From Pristionchus mayeri (Eukaryota; Nematoda; Chromadorea; Rhabditida; Neodiplogasteridae): a stretch of DNA of 64,000 nt. Below the pieces are notes generated by a model that did no database searches, had not been told where the DNA came from, and saw only the letters and a program-made list of their open reading frames with translations. Position 1 is the first letter of the stretch; each line of letters starts with the position of its first letter. Below, piece after piece: positions 45,264-56,239 of this stretch. The DNA is taken from positions 19,550,292 through 19,614,291 of the forward strand of contig BTRK01000003.1 in NCBI GenBank assembly GCA_036245805.1, read 5' to 3'. The position numbers and the translations under genes are program-made.

Positions 45264-47935
45264 AAGTAGAGACCACAACGTGTTCTGCCAAAATCGTCGT
45301 ACCAGGCACTTTGTGTGCCCAATGCAACCCTTTCAGTCTGAATAAGACCATGCTTTGTCATTTAGAACTATATTTTAACTCTGCAAAGAACTATTATCTG
45401 AAAACCTTACTCTCGGGAATTTGTGAAAAATGAACAAGTCATCAAGTTCACTCATCAGTCGGTTTTGATGTCGCTGTAGCAACCGTCCCTTTGGTGTGAC
45501 TGTAGAGGTCTACCTCTAGTGCCCGAATCCTTCAGGCTCGAATCCCCTCTATTGAAATATGTTTGCACTTTTTTGCAATTTTTTTATTAAATCTGGTAAA
45601 CGTTCCGACAGTTCGGAACGTTTTCCAATTTGTCGTTTTTTTGTTTTCCAATCCTTCTGTTTTCCAATTTTGTACGATGTTTCTTACTGATAGGAACTAC
45701 AAACTGCGAGTGGAGCAGCATTTTACGTCTATACATGGCCTTAATTAGCGTATGCTGACCTAATTAGTGCTGTCTGATCATGATGCTCCAGTGGTCATTT
45801 GTGAAGGATCATAAGAGCTACCGAAATCACTTTTGATCGTCCGATTTGGTTAAGAATTCGAAAGAAAAAAGTTGCAACCCATCCATTCTGTTTTAATGGG
45901 CGCTTGAACAGAGTGCCCCAAATACCGGAAATTTACAACTTTTAGGAAATAAATTGTGTCTATTGAACCAATTGAGATGGATTCAATACAAACATATGAT
46001 TGTAATGTGTTAATATTGCCTCAAATAATGTCAAAGTATTACCGAAGGCGAACGAACAATTCTCGAAAAAAATGCAAAAATACCTTTGCTCTCATCATTT
46101 TGCATTCAAAGTGAAACATATTTCAATTCTTCATTGCTCGCGCATCGGAGCGCGGCGGAATGGGGAAAATGACTCATAAAACGGCTTATAGCAAATAAGC
46201 GATTCGGCGTAACCTCACACGTAGTATTCGAAAACTGATCTTCTCGGCAAGGCGCATCTTTCTAGACCAAAATCGGCTTCCACTTCTCCCTGGTTTTCGA
46301 AAAACGAATTTTCGAACAATTTGCGTAAAATATTTTTTGTTCGATCCATTTGATCTTTTTGGCAATAGTAATTTGTACCATGTGCACAAATTTCATTTTA
46401 ATTAGTCATTTAGTTTTTGAGTTATTAAGGAAAATGTAAAAAGGGCCTACTTGCAGCCTGGCTGCACCGGACGGTTTGGCGCAAAATGAAGCATACCATG
46501 ATGACAGCACCCTCGATAACCCTTTTCTACAAGTTTTCAAAATTTTGGTGTGTTTTTGTGTGCAACCACAGCGTGTCAGAGCGATCGAGTTCCTTTGTTC
46601 GTCGCGGCGCTCCATTTCCAATTGCTCGCCGAGCGAGGAGCGGTCAATGAGAGGGAAAAAATGATAATGGTTTAATGATCATAACTCGCTCTACAAAAAT
46701 AATAAAAATACAAATAAAATACCGAACGATGGGTATCTCCTGAGTCAGCATCCTCTTGAAACATGAATTAGCTTGGCATTTTAGCAGTTAAGTTATGTTG
46801 AATTTTTAGTTCAGCTCATAGTAGAATGGGTCCACAATATCTCATGCAATGCAGCAACAAATAGAAAAATCGAAATTCTGTCTCGAGGAAGTCTTACGAA
46901 AGGGTTTGCCAAGAGATCTACGAAAATGGATTACCTTGATAATTTATAATGACCGAGAAAACGTAAGCAAATCGATCGAAAAAGTAAGCAAATCGATCGA
47001 AAATTGGCAATTTTTAATTGCTACTGTTTGCATTTGATAAGTGATGCCGAAATTGTAAACGCATCGTGAAGAGCTAACAATTCCACGTTGACATCGTTCT
47101 TTAGGTGATCGATTTCGAGAAGTTTGAAAACGGTTAAGTTTAAGGCACAGGAGAACTTAGTCATTATTGTAGACCAGCTCGAAAGGAATTGAATGATAGT
47201 CCTAGAATGCTCATTTGCATAAATTACAACCGAGATACAGTCTAAACCGTAAAATGTTTGAAAATGAGGACGTCCGGATTCTCCCTACTGAGTAGCGGTA
47301 TCTGCGTCCCTAAGATAAAGAAAACGAACAAAATACCAACCTCACATTTTGGATGGGGAATCCGAATAAAGAATAAAAATCGTGAGTATCGCAAAACTGA
47401 GCGAGAAAATTAGCATAAAGTGATCGCAAAAACACATTTCCACTAAAACAAGTGAAAGATGATATTTTCATGAGAAGTGCCCGCTGAGGCGTTTGTAGAG
47501 AACTTCATCACGAGTCGTTTGAAAAAAATTAGCTCGCTGTAGGTCAAAATCTGACTGAGAAACGGTCCTTTGAAGCGGTTGGTAATTTATGTCCTTCAAC
47601 ATGCAAATTTCGAGAAATGAAGTGGATAGACCTTCTCAGGGCCCTCTATGGTCATTATGGTCAGTCTTATTAGTTTCTGCGAAAAGTGCGATCATGAATT
47701 TTTTTCTGTCACATAAGGCTTTCCTTTTCCTACATTTTTACAGGAGATCCGTGTTAGATCGACCGAGCAAGTCCCTAAAAAATGAGAATTTAAAATAGGT
47801 TTCATCCGAATTATATAAGAGGGTGGGAAAACAATGGGAAATCCTCAAGGCCGTGGCGAACAATGAAGTCGATCTCCTCTGACACGCTGTGCCAACCACT
47901 ACAGACTGTTGTCCGATTCTTCGGTAACCGGCCTC
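45264..47935. other. 2.7-kb stretch absent from the matching flank of copy D
   Basis: After copy D the flank runs from AGAAAGAAGGAAAATAG straight into TTGGCAAGAGTGAGACAA. Here the matching words are separated by 2.7 kb. The inserted stretch is AT-rich, with no open frame that looks coding and no clear terminal inverted repeats. A weak tRNA-like B box (GGCTCGAATCCCC) is near 45.54 kb. It may be an insertion here or a deletion there. Confidence 0.5.
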
Positions 47936-47965
47936 ATATATTGACAAGAGTGAGACAATGAATGA

Positions 47966-48150
47966 GAAGCTAGTAGCCGGTCGCAAAGATCTGAGAGGGA
48001 TGAGTTTTCTACCCTTCTATCCCCAGGGATCGCTAAATTGGTATTAATCGCGAAAGATAACGTCCCCAAGAAGCATTTTGAGCAGCAGTGGTAAGTAGTT
48101 CTAGTAGCAGTCGGCTTCAACTAAATCATCCAGCGTAGTCGTCTGTTGAC
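47966..48150. repeat. 185-bp duplicate, copy 2
   Basis: Partner of 40790-40974 (see there). It is immediately followed by the 2.5-kb inverted-repeat element, which is absent at the first copy. Confidence 0.6.
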
Positions 48151-48160
48151 GATATGAAAC

Positions 48161-50703
48161 CGTCCTAAATGTGCCCACATGTAGTACTCGACGAACATAG
48201 CTAGGGTGCCACATCCGGAGTGTTCTATATCGCTCTCTGCGAAATGGGACACCCTGCGTCAGAAAGTTGAAATTTCGAATTTTGTCATTTCGAAACCGAT
48301 TTGAATCACTGATGTCTCAAAAAATCACTAATATTCCATAGATTATATGTGAGAAATTCTTGAAAGATTGGGCATCCACTCCTGAAGAAACAGCGAAAAT
48401 AAATTTTTGAAATTTTTTAATTAATTCAGATGGGTGGGTAGGTACGTTTTTTATTACAGTATTATCTAGAGCGGCACACTTACTATTCACATAAAAAAAT
48501 AAAGAAAAATTAAAAATACAGTTTGTGAGAAATCGTCAAAAATGTTTAAAAAGTCAGATCTCAATCATCCCGAAACTACCGTACTCTAGTGACGAGAGAG
48601 TGTGCAGAATGAAGAGACGATGACACGCATAGTAGGATTACTGTATTTCTACAGTACCAGGATTACTGTATGACTGTATACATTCATTCCAGGCTGTCCG
48701 GCCTCTATTGTGCCACTACGGCTTGATTGACACCGTTTGGTGTATCTACAATAGCAGTGCTACGGTAGCCGAGAAATGATAGCTGACACAGTCTGAATGG
48801 TGTGATTCATATAACCTTAGGAAGATCCAACAACATCTACCGAAGAAATACAGTAATCCTGCTATGCGTGTATTCGTCTCTTCACTCTCTCGTCACTAGA
48901 GTACGGTAGTTTCGGGATGATCGAGAACTGACTTTTTAAACATTTTTGACGATTTATAGCGATCGTCACGTGAAATTGGAGAATTTTTTAAATGCTTCAA
49001 TTTTTGCTGTTATGAGGTTGTCATGAGTGACAAATAACCATATGATAAATAGAATTCACACATTAGTGGAAAATTTTTTTTTTTTTTCGCCCGTCCGCAA
49101 CGCGTTCCATAGGTCGCTTATTATTTTTTATGTCAATTATTAATTTATGAAACAAAAGTTTAGTGAACTTTAAATAGTGATAGCAACTAATTGGTGTCGA
49201 GTAGTATCATGATTGATTAATCTCGAAAATTGTTTTATCTTTCTTACTTTGAACTACAAGGAAGCAAACTTACCGTAATCAGACTGAAGTACTCAAATCT
49301 AAATTCCTACTCCAATAGTCTAAATCTGCCCGTAGGAGTATGTGTCCTAAAACCCTTGTATAGCACATGCAGCCGCAATCTGATTAAAAATGAGTTTATG
49401 TGTGAAATCGCATACAATATGAAATAGAGTGGAAAATGGGGATTTACAAGTTCCTATTGTGAATACTGATGAAGAAGTTGAGAAAGATGGTCAGACACGG
49501 GGGAACAAGAAATAGATAGTTCGAAATACATCAACACTCTTCATAAATTTTGTCGAAACGAGACAAAAATATGCGAAAAAGTGTTCCAGCTTGACCACAA
49601 TGCCAGATTTGAAAGAACAACGCTATCAATTACCGATAAACTATTTAATATACAATGATGAGCTATAGAAAAATATAAAAAAACGCAATAAATGCCTACG
49701 AGATGAGCTATAAGGTCTGGAACAGAAGCTACAGTCACTATCGGCCCTTCAAACGACTATAGAAAAATCCAAGCATACCGTAAGGATATGAAATTTCGGT
49801 GATCCATTCGTTTGGCATTGGGAAGCCATCATAAAAAATATGAGAAGGATCGTCGATCTGGATCATAAGTAAGATGAACATAAACTATGGCGGAAAAAAT
49901 GCGGAGAATAAACGAACTTTGAGAGAACGTAGCAAAATTTCGCTAACAACGATTCGCCTCAAAACAAGATATGATGTGCGTATGGACATTCTAATAGGAT
50001 TCACAGAAATTCACGAAATAGGGCTAATCAGGAAGAGAATGGCACGAGAAAAACGTCGTTTTCTCCAAAACATTGCTTCAGTTCAGAAGGTGTTGAAAAT
50101 TTTCGCTAGTACCGATTCTCGCGAAACGATTACAATCTACCCAGTGATAGATTCTCCATCAATTCGAAACAAAAACAGAGAGGCGGGCCAATAAACTAAT
50201 CGATAATCAAGAAAAAATCATTTTGGCCGTAAAAATTCGATTTGGCGCATTGGGAAAACACTCCCGTTTAAAGACACTCACTCACCATCTTTTTCCCGGT
50301 CTTTAAATAGGACTTCCCGGTTTGGTGGGCGCTAGACGATTTCTCACAAACTGTATTTTTAATTTTTTTATGTGATCAGTAAGTGTGCCGCTCTAGATAA
50401 GAATGCAATAAAAAAACGTATCTACCCACCCATCTGAATTAATTAAAAATTTTCAAAAAATTATTTTCGCTGTTTCTTCACGAATTGATGCCCAATTATT
50501 CTAGAATTTGTCACATATAATCTATGGAATATTAGTGCTTTTTTGAGACACCAGTGATTCAAATCGGTTTCGAAATTACAAAATTCGAAATTTCAACTTT
50601 CCGACACAAGTGTGTCCCATTTCGCAGAGAGCGATATAGAACACTCCGGATGTGGCACCCTAGCTATGTCCGTCGAGTACTACATGTGGGCACATTTAGG
50701 ACG
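48161..50703. mobile_element. 2.5-kb element with about 365-bp terminal inverted repeats
   Basis: It opens CGTCCTAAATGTGCCCACAT and closes with the reverse complement of that word. TIRs continue through GGTGCCACATCCGGAGTGTT and TTTCGAAACCGATTTGAATC. A second hairpin (48534-48955) is nested at the inner edge of the left TIR. The 1.4-kb interior contains a 106-codon plus ORF (49874-50194), basic and without a motif I know. It is not recognisably a transposase. It separates the duplicate at 47966 from GNAT promoter D. Confidence 0.8.
48534..48955. mobile_element. Nested hairpin element
   Basis: GTCAAAAATGTTTAAAAAGT at the left pairs with its reverse complement at the right. The stem includes CCGAAACTACCGTACTCTAG and GACGAGAGAGTG. 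It is inserted within the larger element. Confidence 0.7.
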
Positions 50704-50759
50704 ATTTCGATTTTTTGCACTTTGCCAAGCATATGTTCACTCACTGAAAAAATCTCTCA

Positions 50760-51176
50760 TATTATTTTAAGTGGGATCATTTTTACATTTTTACCTTCCT
50801 TCTTACTAAAGACCAAAGATCACATTCTGTAACTGACAAGCAACTTTATTTTTTTTTACATTAATGCTGCCCCAAGTTCGAATATGTTTCACGAACTAAT
50901 ACACGTCATCAATAAATAATCTCGTTGCATAATCTAAAAAGAGAGAGTGTTATTCTGCGAGAGAATCTTGCATTCAAATTCGATCACCCTCTATCCCTCT
51001 CTCTCTCTCTCCCCTCTCCTCCTCCTCCTCCTCCTCCATTTCATTCACTCCCATTCCCTACTCACGAACGGTCGCTAGCCCCTCTCTCGACTCGCCCTCG
51101 GAAAAAGGTGCGAAAATAGGAGAAAAATAGGATGTCAGGGTTGGTGGACACTCAAACATTTAGAATTGCCCACGGA
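50760..51176 (+). promoter_or_regulatory. GNAT unit promoter copy D
   Basis: Colinear with 42505-42904, including the AGAGAGAGTGTTATTCTGCG box, a CT/CTC microsatellite (about 50.99-51.04 kb) and GGTGCGAAAATAGGAGAAAA upstream of the ATG. Confidence 0.6.
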
Positions 51177-54100
51177 ATGGCTGCCTACGTCGCTCCTCAA
51201 GTTATGACTACCCCTCAGAAGGTGCCTTTCCTGATTTTATTCACTCTAAAACGTTGTTTCAGTACGCATACATCGCGCGGCTCGCTATCAAGTACCGCTC
51301 CATACCGCAGCATTTTCGATTCGAGCCGGTAAGAGGGAAAGTGAGGATACTGTACAACGATCGAGAACTGAACGTGGGGGTACTGTAACTTCAAATATCG
51401 ATTTCAGCTTCGCGCGCATCATCTGCCGCAGCTGATGGATCTGGGCAAGGGAGTATGCGAGGATGAACCACTCTCTCAGGTGGAAAAGAGTGATACTGTA
51501 TCTAATCGAGAACTGACGTAGCTCGTTGGATACAGTAATCGGGATACGGTAACCAATCGATCTTTTGCAGGCGCTTGGAAAAGCGATCGAGAATTCTCGA
51601 AATGGGATGGAGTGCCTCTACCAGTATGCAATCGCTGCCAATTCTGTGGTCGACACCAGCCTGATTTGCTACGAGAACGTAAGTAGAGGAAAAGGGGGTG
51701 GAGCCTGCGGATAAGCAACTTGCTGTGAATAGGGAAGGGGCGGAGCCTGAGGGTCCCGAACCTGCTGTCCATAAGGAATGGGCGGAGCTTGCGGGTCCCG
51801 AACTTGCTGTGTATAGTGTGAATGCTGCAGAAAAACAATCAACCCGTCGGACTGATGCTCACCTTCCCGACGTATAGAGATCCCAAGAAGGCTCCCTTCT
51901 CCGTGCCAGAACCGAAGCGCTCCCAGCAGGAAATGACTACCGGTTGGTGAAATCCAATTCTTGATCTTTGATCTCTCTTTGTAGATGTGCTGCTCCAAGA
52001 TGAGATGTTTAATACGCTATGGGACATCTATCCCAACGAAGATGTGCGTTCCCTGTCAATGGGCATACACTTATTACGAGATTGAGATATGAGCTATATA
52101 CCATATAAAAGAGCCTGAAAAGTTATCCCGATTCAGCTCTTAAAATCCTGCTAATATTTCTTGCCGGTGTTATGACGTCAGTTGCAATTTTCTCCTTTAA
52201 AACACTATCGAGCGCTCGCCTTGCCGCGAGAGTCATCATCAAATTGATGCTCCATAACTCCCACGGCCGCGAAGCGTAGTGGATAGGGGCATATCGCGCG
52301 CTCGCCTTGTCGCGGGAGTCATCATCTAATTCATGCTCACTATTGCCGCAAGGTGTAGTGGGTAGCGGAATAGCCTAGGTAGCCGATGCCTTTCTTTTGC
52401 CCAGTTCGAATCCATCTCGATGCAATATTATTTTGCACATTTTTATACTGCTTCTTGCTAACTTTTCAGGGTCATAAACACATTCCTACGACTCTTTTTG
52501 AAAGTTCAACTAATATACATTTATATTTCCAAGAATACATTTATATTTCCAAGAAACTTATTTCCAAGAATATCAAAATTTGCAAATTTACACTTATGCA
52601 GCTGTGCAAACTATTCTATTGACGCATAAAATCGTCGTGCTATGGCACGTGTACATTTATTCACATTTCTAATGCAAAACAAAATCTGCAAAATAATATT
52701 GCATCTAGATGGATTCGAACTGGGCAAAAGGTAGCCATCGGCTACCTAGGCTATTCCGCTACTCACTACACCTTGCGGCAATGGATGCTAGTGAGCATGA
52801 ATTAGATGATGACTCCCGCGACAAGGCGAGCGCGCGATTGCGTGTTAAAGTGGAAAATTGCAACATAACACCGGCCACAAGAAATGTAAGCAGGACGTTA
52901 AGAGCTGAATCGGGATAACTTTTCATGCTCTTTGAAATGGTATATGACGCCGTATTCCTAAGGCACGGACAATTCGGGGAGGTCTTGGCACAGTGATTTT
53001 ACGAAAATATGTAATCTGGGGTAGTTTTCCATGCCGATGACGATGGTCAGTCTCAATTTGCATAATGACCTTCCAATAGCGCACTATTGCGCCCGTTTAA
53101 ATGACGAAATTTTCGGTTTATTTGATCTAACATGTGTAAGAATGGTTCAAAAATTTTGAAATTTTTTTTCCCCGGGTAGTTTTTCATTCTCTTCACGATG
53201 GGACTGAAATCTTTACTTTAAAAGAACATCTTCATGGCTTTTTTGACTGGATGTATGCTTAAAACTCAAAAGTGCTTCCATCCAAAATGAAGGTATGCAT
53301 TTCATACGGCCAGTAGGCCAGAAAAATTTTTTGTGCAATTCTGAGTCGGGTATTTTGAGATATGATCGGTCAAAGTTTCTAGGTCCAAACCTCATAGTGT
53401 TTGCTTTCAAACAAACAAGAGAGCTTCAGCGCCGAAGCTGGCCATCATGCGTCCATGGCTCAGTTGGGTAGACTTTGGCCTCGCACCCTCGGGGCACTGG
53501 TTCGATCCCCGTCGGCTCTGAACTTTTGCTATGGCTTCAAGCATCTGGTATTAAGTTTTATCAATGTTCCATTTTGATGAGACGGAAAAGGTGTTGAATT
53601 TAGGCCAAGAGTGTAAATCAATTTGATACGTGAAATCTTTGCAAAAGCTCGGAGCCGACGGGGATCGAACCAGTTCCCCGAGGGTGCGAGGCCAAAGTCT
53701 ACCCAACTGAGCCATGGACGCATGATGGTCAGCTTCGGCGCTGAAGCTCTCTTGTTTGTTTGAAAGCAAACACTATGAGGTTTGGACCTAGAAACTTTGA
53801 CCGATCATATCTCAAAATACCAGACTCAGAATTGCACAAAAAATTTTTCTGGCCTACTGGCCGTATGAAATGCATACCTTCATTTTGGATGGAAGCACTT
53901 TTGAGTTTTAAGCATACATCCAGTCAAAAAAGTTATGAAGATGTTGTTTTAAAGTAAAGATTTCAGTCCCATCGTGAAGAGAATGAAAAACTACCCAGGG
54001 AAAAAAATTTCAAAATTTTTGAACCTTTCTTACTAGGGTTGCAGGATCGAATTCGAACTCGAACTTCGCATTTCCTCTGGCACCCCTTCCTCTCTCTCTC

Positions 54101-55082
54101 CCCGAAGTTCGATCGAGCTAGGTCGATCTGCCAGAGGGTACGAATCTCGCTAATTCGATCCTGCAACCCTATTTCTTACACATGTTAGATCAAATAAACC
54201 GAAAATTTCGTCATTGAAACGGGCGCAATAGTGCGCTATTGGAGGGTCATTATGCAAATTGAGACTGGCCATCGTCATCAGCATGGAAAACTACCCCAGA
54301 TTACATATTTTCGTAAAATCGCTGTGCCAACGTTTGTCTGAGCCTTAGGAATACGGCGTCATATATCTCATATCTCAATCTAGTAATAAGGGTATGCCCA
54401 CCCCCAAGGGGAATCGTCTACTGAGTGATCTACAGTATTCATCCAATCGATTGAGGTGCTCTTGAGGGCTAAGTCGGTCTACGTGGACAGGGTACATCGC
54501 AAGGATGGCCTCTTTCATACGCTGATGAACTACGGTCTGGACTACCCAATGATAGCTGAGGTGAGGGGAGAGAGGGAAGAACAAAGATTATTAGTGATAC
54601 TAAACGAGGTCGGCGGACATGTTTCTGGACAACGAGAGATTTTGGGATGGGAAGGAGATTCCCCACACTATTTCCTTATCCATACGCATGCCCAACGACT
54701 CAAATTAGTACCATGACAGACCTCTTTCAATTGTCTTTATTGTAGAAAACGGGTGCTAAAGACTGCGGAGGTACATGCTCTAATTATGCGACGAAGGTTC
54801 GGGATTTCTTGGAGAGATTTTCGATTGATCTTTGATCTTTCCACGGCGATCCTCTTGCAGAGTTTTCTCGAGATGCTGGGCTACACCCAAATTGTCAGCA
54901 CTGCTGACCACGTAGTTAACAGCAAGGGCGAGAAGGCGAGTGGACTTTGATCTTTGATCTTTGATTTTCAGATAAAGCTGGCGCAAGGTCCCGTCGCTCT
55001 GTACTCGCGCGCTCTTCACAATCACGTTTCTATCGACTTCAAACCGATCTGGGATGAGATGAAGAAGGAAGTAATGATGTGA
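51177..55082 (+). CDS. GNAT-like N-acetyltransferase, copy D, split by a composite element in an intron
   Basis: The nine exons of the family are present in phase from ATG 51177 (MAAYVAPQVMTTPQK) to TGA 55080-55082. The cofactor-loop exon is SVYVDRVHRKDGLFHTLMNY; the next gives KTGAKDCGGTC, then FLEMLGYTQIVSTADHVV. The sixth intron starts at GAT/GTGCGT (about 52.05 kb) and ends at ATTGAG/GTGCTC (54.46 kb). It has grown to 2.4 kb by a 2.34-kb nested insertion, but both splice sites survive. The eighth intron has the GC donor seen in A and C. AATAAA at 55133-55138. The gene may still be expressed if the long palindromic intron is removed. Confidence 0.72.
52097..52942. mobile_element. Nested fold-back with a second tRNA-like pair
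   Basis: The arms open GAAAAGTTATCCCGATTCAG and close with its reverse complement. Each arm has a box B-like AGTTCGAATCCATC and an upstream TAGTGGGTAGCGGAATAGCC, in opposite orientations near 52.35-52.42 and 52.70-52.78 kb. The outer element's left TIR resumes directly on the far side, which shows the order of insertion. Confidence 0.72.
54034..54171. mobile_element. hAT-type MITE with 8-bp target duplication
   Basis: The 138-bp element has termini TAGGGTTGCAGGATCGAATT and its reverse complement. The 8-bp direct repeat TTTCTTAC flanks it (54026-54033 and 54172-54179). TAGGG ends plus an 8-bp duplication are the hAT signature. Confidence 0.88.
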
Positions 55083-56239
55083 AGATGAAAGAGAATGATT
55101 GATCTTTGAAGATAGAAGAGTAGCGATTAATGAATAAACAAGTTAATTCCAATCCATTCATCAAAATAACATCGAGTTTATCAATCCATCATATTCCCAA
55201 CATACTGAACACATTATGAACACATTTTAAGATGGGAGGAATTACGGGAAAGGTGTATTGATTCCAATCAATCCATCGATTATTAGAGATACTACGTCAG
55301 GCAATAACGTAAAAAAGAGAAAGAAGGAAAATAGTTGATCTATTGGCAAGAGTGAGACAAAGAATGATAAGCTAGTAGACGGTCGACCAGATCGCCTGCA
55401 ACTGGGCAGCTGCAAGTGCTGCACAGCAGCCGGCCGTCGAAGGTGAGGCTGCACCAGTCGGTGACGTAGCGATGACGTCATTCTTATCACTCTTGACCGA
55501 TGACATCGTGATGACGTCACTATTTCAAGCCCCGTGTGATCGTGCGTGCCAACCAGGCGGACGGCAAGATTCATGTGAGTGGAGAGACCAAAGATCAACC
55601 TGTAGGTGGAAGTGTGCCTCTCGTTCAAGCTGAACACAAAGGGGACGATTCTTCTGCGAGGATCATCGTGACTCTACAAAGATCAGAGATCAAACAGAAG
55701 ACGTCGTCGTACCCCACTTCTGCTAGCACATTTCATCTTCATGTGTTTTTGCTGTAGTTTCCACCCCGTTCCGGTGACTCGCAAAGTGAATTATTGTGGA
55801 GCGCGTCCGATAAAGGCAAAAATGGTGATGTGTACAGAAATAAATTGAAGGAACTGAGACATTCACACAATTAAAGGATATATCATACAATGGCTAATCG
55901 GTATGTTGAGGGGATTCCGATGACTTGAAATGAGTGATGAATAGCACAACAGCAGGGATAGTTACGTATCTAGTCGTTTTTTCCCGCACATTCTGCACTT
56001 GCCGAAGCACCCTAGTTGTGTACGATAAATAAATAAATAACGGCCTGATCGAACTTCACCACCTGGCGCTTTCGTACTTTATAATCGTTTGGCGTGGCTG
56101 CACTTTTTTACATTTTTACTTTTATATTTTTTTTTCAGCATACCACTTATCAAATCATCAGAATATGCAAAGATTGCAGTGCATTCATAAATTCTTTATT
56201 CATTCATTGAAATTGTCATATTTTTTCAGTCTTCCTCAA
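55083..56239. other. Downstream flank of GNAT copy D with possible coding fragment
   Basis: The first 220 bp are the duplicated GNAT 3' flank. From 55379 one plus frame reads DQIACNWAAASAAQQPAVE and ends at GTGAGG. From about 55531 another reads PRVIVRANQADGKIHVSGET and continues to about 55756. Codon content looks protein-like, but I cannot name the family or join the pieces. TAAATAAATAAATAA near 56.03 kb may serve polyadenylation. Confidence 0.3.

Larger units (their letters stand above)
52060..54400. mobile_element. Composite fold-back element with tRNA-like modules
   Basis: Outer ends TGGGCATACACTTATTACGA and the near reverse complement at 54400 define one palindrome (centre near 53.58 kb). 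A smaller fold-back (52097-52942) interrupts the left arm, and a hAT-type MITE (54034-54171) interrupts the right. Near the centre each arm holds a tRNA-like sequence: TGGCTCAGTTGGGTAGA (box A-like) and GGTTCGATCCCCG (box B) at about 53.45-53.52 kb, with the mirror image at about 53.65-53.72 kb. Confidence 0.8.

Noticed and set aside
45480..45555. tRNA-like sequence ending GGCTCGAATCCCC
   Set aside because: Only a B box-like word. No acceptor stem or anticodon arm could be paired.
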